A DNA stretch of 64,000 nucleotides from Corallium rubrum (Eukaryota; Cnidaria; Anthozoa; Scleralcyonacea; Coralliidae), in assembly GCA_964035015.1 (NCBI GenBank), contig OZ035997.1, forward strand, positions 27,532,567 to 27,596,566, given 5' to 3'. Every line of letters begins with the position of its first letter. Within the stretch, counting starts at the first letter, position 1. The translations under genes were made by a program, and so were the position numbers. The notes under the pieces are model-generated. The model ran no database searches. It saw only the letters and a program-made list of their open reading frames with translations, and was not told the DNA's origin. Positions 11,421-22,960 of this stretch are shown piece after piece.

Positions 11421-12077
11421 CCTTAGCGGTTTTAACATTTCGCTGTTTCACTCACCGAAATTAAATAGAAAAATGCATGTACCAATATTATCACCAAAAA
11501 CACCACTTTTTCTTTGACTCACTTGTTACGCAACCGATTTTCTTAAAGGTTCCCGTTTATACGGTACCAGACGGATTCGGAACCGTACTCGAATTTGTAC
11601 GATTCTGCCTTCCGTTTACACGGGACCCACGAAACCGGACGAATTCGAGACCTGAAAAATTCAGGTCTAATTTTTAACCTGCACGTGCACGGTTCGGCCG
11701 AATTCTTCCGGGACCGCGGGTGTAGGGGATTGGATATGAGAGGAATATATTCCACACAGAATTCCTAACATGAATTAGACCCCTCGGCAAAGGACGATCT
11801 CTGTTCATGCGTACGATAGCATGCATGGTAAAAATTAAGTTTTCAATTAAATTAAAGATGATTAGTTTTTCTTTAAGGGACCGATTACATGGAGATTTTC
11901 AGCCCGGACTGAAAAAAACAATCTTGAACATACTTTTGCTTTTGTTTATTTCATCTTTATATGCAACCAACAGTCTCAGTTTTATCATTTCAGCCCAGGC
12001 TGAAATTCTTCCGTGAACGTCTGCGACTACTGTCCATGTTCAACTATTTATAATAAATCAGTTTATATTTAAAGATT
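11421..12077. other. Non-coding stretch with a degraded hairpin
   Basis: The segment near 11876-12015 carries TTACATGGAGATTTTCAGCCC and a downstream TTTCAGCCCAGGCTGAAA. It belongs to the same family as 12080-12215. Nothing else was recognised. Confidence 0.4.
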
Positions 12078-12215
12078 TAGGGGCTGTTACATGGAGATTT
12101 TCAGCCCGGCTAACCGTTGAAATTGTCTCGCGATTACATGGGAAATTTCAGCTTGGGCTAAAATCATGATCATATTGTCGTCAGCCGAGCTAAAATATTC
12201 TCATGACGTAATGAC
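12078..12215. repeat. Copy of the GGGCTGTTACATGGAG repeat family
   Basis: GGGGCTGTTACATGGAGATT followed by CAGCCCGGCTAACCG matches the unit near 11876 and is related in its CCCGGCTAACC motif to 9409-9645. The right boundary is unclear. Confidence 0.5.
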
Positions 12216-12477
12216 GTTCGCGGACGGTGTTTAGTACGTAGGACCCCATGAGGGTGTTAATGATGATTATTGACAATTAAGACTAATCGTAGCGCGCGGA
12301 CGGACAGAGAAGGATTTGGGGCTTACAAATTGAATACATGCATTTGCCCTAAATGATTAAGTATTAGAAATTTTTTGTAATTTACATTTAAAATTATAAT
12401 TATTTTCTAATTTTTAGTAGTAAATAAGTGACTTTCATTACTTGTTTTACTTGTTAGGTTAAATTTGTTAGGTTAAA

Positions 12478-12542
12478 AAGGCGGTGATTCGAGTTTCACC
12501 AGGCTCGAAGATCTGATGATCGCGAGTCACCGCCTTTTTAAC
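12478..12542. repeat. Short hairpin (AAAAAGGCGGTGA stem)
   Basis: TTAAAAAGGCGGTGATTCG pairs with CGAGTCACCGCCTTTTTAA with a loop of about 25 bases. It could fold as RNA if transcribed, but no promoter or gene context supports a role. Confidence 0.6.
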
Positions 12543-13835
12543 CATAGACCATGTAATTAATGATCTAGGTTGAGTGGAAATTTCAAAATAATAAACGAAT
12601 ACTGAATAGAGTAAATCTCACTGCGCGCACTGTCTTAGACAGCGCGCCCCATGAGATTTCCGTGGCCGGAATATTGGATATATTCACCCCAAAAAAGAAT
12701 AGAGGCAACCATGTGGAATATAAGACGTAATATAAAAACAAAGAAAATCAGTACTGAGTCGCGGTCCTTGACTTTGTATGATATGTGAATGATATACCAT
12801 TTCCATAAATCAAGCCAACTTTCATCTTGACTTTCGACTTGAATATATAGTACTGATTCGTTAGAGAAGCTATACCAAATGCAATCGAAAGAGCATTTCA
12901 TCCGCTATCCAAACACCGAGAAGTGTGTTGAAACACGAGGTGATATAGCTGAGATTTTTAACCAGTTCTCTATGAAACATGCCCACTCTTCCTCGTATTT
13001 GACATACACTATAAATATAATATGCAGCCGCGAAGCCATATGTTTTCAACTATTATTATAAGTTTACACTTCAGAATCAGTTCCGATCCGAACCTATACT
13101 AAGCAATCCTGTAGGTGGTGAAATGGTGAATCGAAACCCGAGCTTATACTCTTCCTATGATTTTAGGTCGTTTGATCTATATAAGATCAAAGGAGCGCGT
13201 ACTGCATGTGGGCTGTTTAGGGTTTGAACTCGAAATGTCATATATGGCTTTGAGAATACAATGACATGCGTTATTAACAATTATGTCACTCATATATAAA
13301 ACCTTTCTTTTTGAAAGGAAGTTCTCATGCAGGCTTGGCATATCCTGTTCCTTGTCTAAACGTCATGTGATGCAATTCATGTACGTCATTCATCGGCGTT
13401 GCCGGTTTTTGCACCACAAGTTGCAAGAATTGTTGATCGAATTGTGAACAACTTCCGCAAATTAGACAGCTTTTTTTTCGCCGTCTAGTGTGGGATTTTA
13501 TTCAAAACCTTTTATTCAAAAGTAAACTTTTTCTCTTTTTACTTTGCAACAACTTTGGAAGAGTATTTAACTTGGCTTGCACGCATTCATCATGTCAATG
13601 CATTGGCGTTGACGATTAATTGAAAAATGGCGTGAACAAATTAATTCCTGTGCAAGGGCGTGCATGATTCAATAGTTTTAAGATCAATCAATATAACGAC
13701 TCAAGTTTCTTTCAAATCATATCAAATCAAATCAATAAAGATTAATGATAAAGAAACTCTGTATAGCTTGGTAGTCTTCATATTACATAGCAAAGTTAAA
13801 AGGTGGTAAACTGCTGAGATTGTTAGTATAATAAC
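12543..13835. other. Non-coding stretch
   Basis: No recognisable gene or repeat over about 1.3 kb. Open frames near 12635-12901 (minus) and 12879-13061 (plus) overlap and show no domain. AAATCAAATCAATAAA near 13723 contains an AATAAA, but no upstream gene was found. Confidence 0.4.
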
Positions 13836-13945
13836 GAAAAAATGACGTTTCGAGCGGAGCCCTTTGACATTATACTCACTGATGAAGGGCTCAGCTCAAA
13901 ATCTCAGTTTTCGTTACTAAAAATCCGGCAGTAACCTACACGCGA
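13836..13945. repeat. Hairpin remnant of the ACGTTTCGAGC family
   Basis: AACGAAAAAATGACGTTTCGAGC pairs imperfectly with GCTCAAAATCTCAGTTTTCGTT, and CCCTTTGACATTATACTCACTGATGAAGGG forms the loop. The TTTCGAGCGAAGG-like motif recurs at 16721-16960, 37196-37275 and about 59655. Confidence 0.5.
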
Positions 13946-15372
<1,427 letters not shown>

Positions 15373-15599
15373 AGATAACAGGTATACTACGCACGCTCTG
15401 ATTGGACGAGAGCCATTTTCACTCAGAGTACAGAGACACGTTTGACGTCATTTTCATTTTATATTGTACAACGCATGCTCTGTTTGGTTAAATCTCACGT
15501 AATCACTGGCGTATTTATTTGATTACGCCATCATTCGTCAGCTGAGTCTCGGTCACTTTGGTGGCTTCTCCTTGGTTTTTTACCTCGTAAAACGGTTAG

Positions 15600-15805
15600 T
15601 TATTTTATAAAACAAATAGAAAATCGCTTTTGTGACTCTGTACTGTGATACAAACACGAATGACGCAATTTCAACCGGAAAAAATGTGTGAAAACACTCG
15701 GCTTCGCCTCGTGTTTCCACTAGGCATTTTTTCCGGTTGAAATCACGTCATTCGTGTTTGTATAACAGTACAGAGACACGCAAGCGATTTTCTATTTGTT
15801 AAACA

Positions 15806-15868
<63 letters not shown>
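15600..15868. mobile_element. Hairpin MITE followed by (TA)n
   Basis: AAACAAATAGAAAATCGCTT near 15609 pairs with AAGCGATTTTCTATTTGTT near 15781. The inner arms GAATGACG...TTTCAACCGGAAAAAATG also pair with CATTTTTTCCGGTTGAAA. The loop contains CGGCTTCGCCTCG. A TA tract of about 60 bases follows directly. Confidence 0.75.
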
Positions 15869-15878
<10 letters not shown>

Positions 15879-15949
15879 TTCACATGCCTCGGTTTCCTTT
15901 TTTCTTTTAGGGGAATATATTTAATGGCCCCTGGCCAAACAATAGATTA

Positions 15950-16040
15950 ATATTCCCCTCTAATATTCCCCTCTAAGGCTCTAATATTCCCCTCTAAGGC
16001 TCTAATATTCCCCTCTAAGGCTCTAATATTCCCCTCTACC
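15950..16040. repeat. 21-bp tandem repeat (TAATATTCCCCTCTAAGGCTC)
   Basis: About four head-to-tail copies of a 21-base unit, with degenerate TAAT-CTTCCC-TCTAA variants continuing to about 16085. Confidence 0.85.
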
Positions 16041-16137
16041 ATTCCACGCTATAATATTATCCTCTAATCTTCCCGTCTAATATCCCCTGCACCACTCCTT
16101 ATCTTATGAAATCCTGTCAATCTCGCCATGTGAAAAA

Positions 16138-16214
16138 TAAGTACGTTTTTATTTTGAGGCCCCTCGGGGATACGTGTTTATTCAATCACATATCCCCTCG
16201 TGGCCTCAAAATAA
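16138..16214. repeat. Hairpin with ATTTTGAGG arms
   Basis: TTATTTTGAGGCCCCTCGGGGATA pairs with TATCCCCTCGTGGCCTCAAAATAA around a loop of about 20 bases. Its AATAACCTATAC end resembles the end of the double-hairpin MITE at 521-812. Confidence 0.6.
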
Positions 16215-16226
16215 CCTATACATATA

Positions 16227-16537
16227 CAGGGTGTATCAAAAAAAAGGCTACCTTAGAAAATATAATTAACATTCTTTTCAAATAACCTATTGTATATTGA
16301 CAGCCCTGTGGTCAGTTGAACCATTTTTAATCGAACTGATATGAATATAATTAACATTTTTATTTCAGTTATGCTCCTTCATACGTTTAGAAGTTATCGT
16401 AATTTCCCAGGTGTATACGACCATTTGTTTTTTACGCATCCGTGACTTCAGAGGTGTCCAGGGCTGTCAATATACAATAGGTTATTTGAAAAGAATGTTA
16501 ATTATATTTTCTAAGGGTAGCCTTTTTTTGATACACC

Positions 16538-16540
<3 letters not shown>
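16227..16540. mobile_element. Tc1/mariner-like MITE with TA duplication
   Basis: The termini CAGGGTGTATCAAAAAAA and TTTTTTTGATACACCCTG are inverted repeats flanked on both sides by TA, the target used by Tc1/mariner elements. Inner arms (AATAACCTATTGTATATTGACA) also pair, so all 314 bases fold. No transposase. A diverged relative lies at 25239-26460. Confidence 0.8.

Positions 16541-16612
<72 letters not shown>
16541..16612. repeat. (TA)n microsatellite
   Basis: A TA run beginning at the duplicated TA of the preceding MITE; the element may have inserted at its edge. Confidence 0.95.
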
Positions 16613-16615
<3 letters not shown>

Positions 16616-16720
16616 GAGAGAAGGGCAGCTAGGCCGAGGGAATAGGACTTCATACCAAAACATACTCTTTTCATCACGGTTAATAGTCAGTATCGAACAT
16701 TCGAACTATATACTCAGTTC

Positions 16721-16965
16721 AAATCGAAATACAGTAAGGTTTAATTCGGGTTTCGACTCTTGTCAGAGAGAAACGTGAGTTTAGAAACGTTTCTCTCTGA
16801 CGAATTAAGCTAGGCCCTTCGCTCGAAACCCGTCGGAAACTACGTTCTATAATTTCGGCAGTACTCGTGCAAACCTTACGGTATTTCGATTTGTGTTTCA
16901 ACCCTGCCTACGCAGCACACTACTTTTATTTCACTGTTTGGATTATACTCCTGTAATATACGATG
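16721..16965. mobile_element. Palindromic MITE (AAATCGAAATACAGTAAGGTTT)
   Basis: AAATCGAAATACAGTAAGGTTT pairs with AAACCTTACGGTATTTCGATTT at 16869-16891. TCGGGTTTCGA and GTCAGAGAGAAACGT also have inverted partners. The outer tail CAGCACACTACTTTTATTTCACTG is found inverted at 36415-36450, and TTTCGAGCGAAGG-type cores recur at 37210 and 59655. This is a multi-copy family in the window. Confidence 0.7.
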
Positions 16966-16982
16966 TGGAAATTGACACTTGG

Positions 16983-17014
16983 GAGTGGTAAACCGAAGGT
17001 CGCGGGTTCGAATC
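16983..17014 (+). repeat. tRNA-like box B fragment
   Basis: CGCGGGTTCGAATCCCGGT carries a perfect box B (GGTTCGAATCC) that can form a T-arm stem. A recognisable box A or cloverleaf upstream is lacking, so this is likely a SINE or tRNA fragment. Confidence 0.4.
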
Positions 17015-17104
17015 CCGGTATGGTTTCGTTCACTCGAAAACCTTAATTCCCATTGGATAAATCAAATAAACGTTTTATATTCCCATTAGTATAGAAGTTT
17101 TGTG

Positions 17105-17240
<136 letters not shown>

Positions 17241-17369
17241 CTGTGTGGTAACTGATCGTTTCGACACCTAGGCTATTAACCGTGCCTAGACCTATTAGCT
17301 ATTTGTAGTCATTACAAAATGTCTAAATTTAGGAAAAAGGAGTGTCGCATACAGGAAACGCTGGCCCCC

Positions 17370-17384
17370 ATATAATATATATAA
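17370..17384 (+). promoter_or_regulatory. Candidate TATA element of gene A
   Basis: ATAATATATATAAA lies about 95-100 bases upstream of the coding start at 17476, leaving room for a 5' UTR of about 60-70 bases. The region is generally AT-rich, so the call is weak. Confidence 0.3.
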
Positions 17385-17475
17385 ACTGCATGCATGGCTT
17401 CAATGCTAGAAGTCAACCCAGAAGAACTACAAAAGTATATGGTAAACAGAGATCAACACAACGCAATTCTTGTTT

Positions 17476-18115
17476 ATGAATATAAAGGTATGCTTACTTA
17501 AATATTTGGTAGCCAAAATAGCACTGCCATGATAAATCTGTATTTGAATTCGTATGCAAAACTTTATTCCATGAAACCATTAAAACGTTTTCTCTTCTTT
17601 GGATATTTTAGTTATATGCTGTTTTATTATTGATAACAGTAATAAAAGCAACGCACAGTCGACCAAGCGTTACAGTAGAACATGGAACGACAATAAAAAA
17701 AGTTAGTCTGGATCGAATCAAACGTTCAACAGGAACAATGACGTGTAAGGTCAAGCATATTATTACCTGGAAAAGGGACAGACGTCCGAGACGTATCCCG
17801 CACGTCAAGTGTGACAGCTCTTGTGTAACTGAATATTTTGATTATGATATTGAAGAACTTAAAAATGGAGTATGGGTTAAGAGAAGCATCAAAGTTCCCG
17901 TCAGTTGTCGTTTGCCTAATAAGTGTCCGAAGATCATAATTGCAGATCACAAAAATGACAGGATTCCAGCAGTCATTTTTAAAGCCAAATGTCAGAATTC
18001 TGGAAAAGAAATATTTAATACTTATGTAGTAAAATATAAACAATCCAATGGAAAGTATAAAGTTAGACTTGAAAAGTTTCCCATCGGCTGTAGTTGCAAT
18101 ACAAAATGTAGTTAA
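17476..18115 (+). CDS. Secreted nine-cysteine pre-pro-protein, IL-17/cystine-knot-like (gene A)
   Basis: Two coding exons: 17476-17487 (codons M-N-I-K, ended by donor GTATGC) and 17612-18115 (after acceptor TATTTTAG), split by a 124-bp phase-0 intron. The ATG at 17476 is chosen because the join gives a signal peptide (MNIKLYAVLLLITVIK) and because an in-frame stop lies just upstream. The product is 171 residues. R39-I-K-R42 is a furin-type site, giving a mature chain of residues 43-171 with cysteines at 49, 71, 75, 103, 109, 131, 164, 166 and 170. The RRIPHVKC segment and the C-terminal LEK..P.GC.C resemble IL-17-family cytokines. The odd cysteine number would suit a disulphide-linked dimer. 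Two halves of the mature chain are similar (NG then 13 residues to C, at 90/103 and 151/164). Secretion and processing are well supported; the cytokine assignment is inference. A paralogue lies at 35697-36224. Confidence 0.75.
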
Positions 18116-18360
18116 TGTGATCGATAAAAACATAGGAAGAGCTAATATTAATATTTATTATGTATATAATATTTATATCTCCTTGCTTTTATAAAGGCAT
18201 GCAAACACTTGTAAAAGTTATTAAAAAAAGCTCAAAATGGTTTTGAAAACACTCCGGCAATTGCGCCTATATGCGTTCGTGTCTCTGTTTTTTTCGTCAT
18301 AACCATTTTTCGTTCTCTCATGCAAACTTTTGGCACGTGCATGCATGTTTTTGAAATTTA

Positions 18361-18366
18361 AATAAA
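18361..18366 (+). terminator. Polyadenylation signal of gene A
   Basis: AATAAA about 245 bases after the stop codon, in AT-rich sequence. It is the best-placed match to a cleavage signal on this strand. Confidence 0.5.
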
Positions 18367-18804
18367 AATTATAAAATATATCTATGTATATTGTTAAATA
18401 TTAACATATTAACTTATGATTTAATGTGAGATATTTTGTATGACAAAATGCAGAATTGTAAATAATTCATATATATAAAATATATATTATATAAATCAAT
18501 CCAGAAATGTTTAGTTATGTTGTCACTTTTATTTGTGCTTGACACTATAAGATTGCATGATGGGTATATATGGAAGAGTTGGAAGCATGCAGGACCAGAG
18601 AACACTGAGATCGAGAGTACTGTGCAAGACTTGGGCGTTAGCTGCATGAAGCTGGAAAATATTAGTTTTATATTTTATTTGATACTTTTATTGTACTTTT
18701 TAACGATAAGCTAGAGTTAAGTAATAAGTATGTATGATTACTTCAGATGATATTGTTAAATTTCAGGAAGGTGCAAAAAGCGATTTCTCATACAAGTCCC
18801 TAAC
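18367..18804. other. Non-coding stretch downstream of gene A
   Basis: AT-rich, with no convincing coding frame. A short plus-strand frame at 18517-18714 has no domain or splice support. Confidence 0.4.
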
Positions 18805-18811
18805 CCTAGAG

Positions 18812-19109
18812 CATAGTCAATCGAGATATGGTCTGGAAACTCAGCTAAAGTCTTTGGTCTATCTTTTTGTTCGCCTTTATGCATTTTTGTGCACGGTGCA
18901 CGGTCACTGAACACATTGTATTTTAGTATAATGAACGAATTGTCCAATAGCAACGTTTCAGTTCAATCACTCAACCGTGCTATTTAAATATTAATAAACC
19001 TAAAACAAAGGATGTGCACGGTGTAAGGTACGGTTCAACATAAAATCACAGCTCATTATAGGCGCTTTGAAGTTTGCCGAGTTTCCAGACCATATCTCGA
19101 TTGACTATG
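18812..19109. mobile_element. MITE with 7-bp target duplication
   Basis: CATAGTCAATCGAGATATGG at the left and CCATATCTCGATTGACTATG at the right are perfect inverted repeats; pairing extends to GTCTGGAAACTC. CCTAGAG occurs immediately before (18805-18811) and after (19110-19116), a 7-bp duplication. The interior is non-coding, and the superfamily is not clear from this. Confidence 0.75.
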
Positions 19110-19125
19110 CCTAGAGTAAAGATGT

Positions 19126-19412
19126 ATATTTATATCACGATTGAGTCGGTTTTCTTTGATGTACCGCGGGATATATACAGGTTATATCCCGTGAATAAAT
19201 AATTAGATAAAACTTGTGGATATAACTCGAGAAATCTTGATCGAAACTCTTCGAAATTGACGAAACCTTGTTCGAAAACCTCCTCAATCGTGATATAAGT
19301 CGGTTATATACCTCGAACTTGGGATATAAGTCATATATTGACCCTCGGGACCTTCGGCCCCTCGGGTCAATATATGACTTATATCCCGCGTTCTCGGTAT
19401 ATAACCTATACA
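19126..19412. mobile_element. Double-hairpin MITE, copy 2
   Basis: Nearly identical to 521-812 (visible differences include CTCGAGAAATC for CTCGAAAAATC and GGGACCTTC for GGGAACTTC). Unlike copy 1 it is not embedded in an AT tract, so the shared limits help define the element ends. Confidence 0.85.
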
Positions 19413-20600
19413 TAATCATTCAGATAACTTCACTCCTCGGTTTTCATACTTACATTTTTGTCCGAAACAAATATGTTACCTATAGTAAGTGAAAAGGAGA
19501 TGACATTTATTACTAAATGAAAAACATTTTTGGTTCATATTACGTTATGATCAGTGAAGCCACTATTAAAATGGCGCGGTCAGAAATCTGTATTGATTTA
19601 TATATAGAAATGCCCACTATAAAATAAACGCTTTTATCTCATTAAATGCCTCTCTTCTCAAGAAAACATCCCTGGTAAAATCGAAACATGAATGCAAGTG
19701 TTTGATGAATTATTCTAATTTTAAGATACGGTCGTTTAATCTTTCTGTCGATGGATCTTGAGATAACTTTATTGAATTTCTGAATAAGTGAGGCCAATCG
19801 TCCATATAAAGCTGATACAAGATCAAGAGCCATATAAAGGCTGATTGCCATTAAGTCCGCTTTGCCTGTTCGGGCGAAGCGTGCATTAATTGTTTAGTTC
19901 GCTTTGGGAGTTGAAAATTTCCAATATTTGGCAAAGGACACGTAATGAAAACATGCAGCCTTAACGTCAAGTAGAGCCATAAGGTCTTATTCTAGTATAG
20001 AATATAAAACTAGAATTCTAGTTTTGCTGTCGAAGGTCGTTTTAATTTTTTCTATGCCCTCAGTATAACAATATTTCTCGGTTATTTCTTAAAATGTTTC
20101 TTTTATATATCGGAAGAGGAACTTTTTATTTTTCAAACAGGCTTGGTTTCCTGTCTCTTGCAGTTGCTCACACGAAAGCCCGTCATTCTATAATCTCCAA
20201 GTACCATTCATTAATTAAACTCCCCCACTTCCCGCAACTGATCAGTGGGATACTGGGATTCATTGCCAATCTCGACGTCCTTAACTTGCAAATCAATCAT
20301 CATAGTGAACAACAATTCAAACTGAGAAAGCTTTAACGTGGGCGAAAGTTTCGTTCATTCAAAAATTGAATTCTCGATTTCGCGCTCTGATTTCAACTTT
20401 TTGAAAATTGAATTCACAAAATTTTTTCGAATTCAATTTTCAATTTCACCTAGAATTTTGTTTAATTTATTTTGATCATGCAAGATTTAATCTGACATAT
20501 GAAGTTAGTATTAGAAGGGTGAGGGCGAAGGAGCCAACCCCAACCCCTCCCCCCCCCCTCCCCCAACCCCTTAAAACCGCCAGCTACGCAGGCTAGACAT
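19413..20600. other. Non-coding stretch
   Basis: No recognisable gene over about 1.2 kb. Frames at 19642-19851 (minus) and 20094-20336 (plus) lack known motifs. A C-rich run (20543-20566) and a GCTACGCAGGCTAGAC motif (about 20582, repeated near 29286) precede the next foldback element. Confidence 0.4.
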
Positions 20601-20603
20601 TTT

Positions 20604-21297
20604 GTTGAGAGGGAAATTGACCCACTTACAGATCTGCAACAACAAATTCCCGGTGTTCGCGCGGTCTTTAGCGAGATGAGTGTTCGACGCTATTGCTCTA
20701 TTAAAACATATATTCACCGAACGACACAAATATCTGACGGAGAACTGAATTGTGCTGTATTAAAAGCTGTGTCACAGGTCAGTTTGATAACTTATGTTGA
20801 TCGATTTCAGTTTAACACGTGTACGATGACTCGGAGTATTTTAAGCTATTTACAATATTCGTGAGTGATTTTGTGTCTCGTGTCCGTGTTGTATTGGAAT
20901 GACAAACTCTCGCCTTCGGCTCGAGCTTGTATATCCCATACAACACAGCCATTCATATTGTAAATAGTACATATGACAATGTTTAAATGATCTGGTTATT
21001 AGAATGTCGCCAGACAAGCAAGCCTGTATATTAAATTTCATTTTAATATATCGTACACGTGTTAAGCCTGTTAAACTGAAATCGATTAACATAAATTACC
21101 AAACGGACTTGTGACACAGCTTTTAATACAGAACAATCCAGTTCTCCTTCAGATATTTGTGTTGTTCGGTGAATATTATGCTTGAGCGCAAATGAGCAAT
21201 AGCATCGGACACTCATCTCGCTAAGACCGCGCGAACACCCGGAATTTGTCGTTGCAGCTCTTCACTAATCTGTTTGTGGGTCAATTTCCCTCTCAAC
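20604..21297. mobile_element. 694-bp foldback element
   Basis: GTTGAGAGGGAAATTGACCC at the left pairs with its complement at the right end. Further arms (CGCGCGGTCTTTAGCGAGAT, AGATATTTGTGT, GTTGATCGATTTCAGTTTAA) pair nearly throughout, and the loop near 20925 is CGCCTTCGGCTCGAG. No transposase or target duplication was recognised. Confidence 0.8.
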
Positions 21298-21315
21298 AAA
21301 AAGTCTTTTACCAAT

Positions 21316-21959
21316 CAGTGGCGTAGCTACACCCGGGCCTGTGCCCGGGTGAAACCTGCGTGTGCCCGGGTGAAATATTGCAGACAGATCTAGCTCTCAT
21401 TATATAGGCAAAGTTATTTAAGTATAGAGTATAGCCACTAGGAAGATTATGTACAAGTTTACTGTTCACAAAAAGACAAAGTATTAGTTTATTTCCCGGT
21501 TTTCGCGTGAAAATTCATCGAGTGCCATCAGTGGTTTCCACCAGTGTTTTTGACTGTTACCGCTAAAGCATGTGTCAGTGGGCGCAGATGAGTAAAATGT
21601 TGAAGCGCAATCAGCAATATTGTATACACGGTAAGGAAATACTGACTATAAAATCATGATTTTCACTGGCTTTTATTTTATCTTTTTTGTTGTTAAAATT
21701 GCCCCCAAAATGCAGGAAATAGCATTTCCGTGGCGTAAAAAATCAAAAATTTCCTGGGGGAGCATGTTCACACCCCAGAGGTTTCCCGCATGTTTGGCGC
21801 TCTGAACTGCCACTACCAACCGGACATACTGTACTTCAAAATTGCTGGCTACGGCCCTGTGACTGTAAATCACTGTAATAACAAAAACCCCACCAGAGAA
21901 TGTTGAGACCTGTGCCCATGTTGTGCCCACATGACATCTGCTTCCTGGCTACGCCACTG
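21316..21959. mobile_element. Non-autonomous hAT-type element, exact 8-bp duplication
   Basis: The ends CAGTGGCGTAGC and GGCTACGCCACTG are inverted repeats. They are flanked by TTACCAAT at 21308-21315 and again at 21960-21967, an exact 8-bp duplication diagnostic of hAT-type insertion. The interior has CAGGAAATAGCATTTCC, like the elements at 2111-2647 and 34294-34633. There is no transposase frame. Confidence 0.85.
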
Positions 21960-22169
21960 TTACCAATTAACTCAACATTCACATGCTCTTCCATTTTTAG
22001 CGTTGTTTAGTCTTTCAAGTTAAAGTACACCACGTTGGGCAATGTGACAATGTCCAACTTTTGGCAGATGTGTACGATAAGCACCCCCCCCCCCCCTGGC
22101 ATTTGCAGCGGCACGACATTTGTCTGGGCTTGATTCTTGCAATGAGTACATCAGCTGTTGAATACACGC

Positions 22170-22420
22170 GAATTACACGATGCGATTTTTCTTGCAATCT
22201 GCAACAAATCACTGAATGTTGTAAGTTGCATAAAAAATCGCACCGTGTAACACCCCGTAGCAACTTGCGATTTTGTTATTTTTGCCGTGATGCAAGTTGC
22301 AAGAAAAGTTGGATGGGTTCTACTTTTTGCTGCAACTTACAACAAAAATCGCAAGTTGCTGAACGTGTAACACCCTTCTTGCAACTTGCGATATTTAATA
22401 AATGTTTCGCTTCTGTCTGA
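22170..22420. repeat. Repeat with AACTTGCGATTTTTG/GCAAC motifs, copy 1
   Basis: ACACGATGCGATTTTTCTTGC, repeated CAACTTGCGATTTTG and CGTGTAACACCC motifs in both orientations. The same block recurs at 24345-24622, and its terminal motif is at 22965-22985. A C(12)-type run sits just upstream (22085-22097). Confidence 0.65.
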
Positions 22421-22532
22421 CAATTCGGTACCACTGATGTTTTCAAGAAGTCGTTTTCAGGATCCACGACTCCACGAGTCCAAGTAAAAACAATTAAATT
22501 CAACTAAACTCGACGTCGCATTACCGACGAAG

Positions 22533-22960
22533 TTTAAGTGTCTATGAAATGAAATGAAAAATTCGTTGGCATTTTTTTGTTTTATTGTACAGACGAGCAT
22601 GGTAGCCAGGAACACTCACTGAAAATTTCAAGAGAATCTGATGCGTAGTTTTCGCGCTATTAACTCTCAAACTTTGCCATGGTGCGCTGGTGCGTTCTTG
22701 GAGAAAAATTGGGCTTTCGGTAATGCTTATGACGTACGCAGATGGACAGCTATGCATAAGAACAATAGATTTCACTATTAATGATCCATCTGCGTATGTC
22801 ATAAGGCATTGTTACCACGGCAAATTTTGAGAGTTGATAGCGCGAAACCTACGCATCAGATTCTCTTGAAATTTTCAGTGAGTGCTGCTGTCATATATGC
22901 TCCTCTGTACAATAAAACAACAAAAATGCTTACGTATGTTTCACTTCATAGACACTTTAA
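22533..22960. mobile_element. Palindromic MITE, TTTAA-flanked
   Basis: GTGTCTATGAAATGAAA at the left and TTTCACTTCATAGACAC at the right are inverted, flanked by TTTAA on both sides. The whole unit folds (TCAAGAGAATCTGATGCGTAG pairs with CTACGCATCAGATTCTCTTGA apart from a few changes). The ends resemble the AGTGCCTATGAAA family at 61920-62374. Confidence 0.75.

Noticed and set aside
11543-11755. Short overlapping frames on both strands
   Set aside because: No conserved motif and no support from either strand's context; taken as chance.
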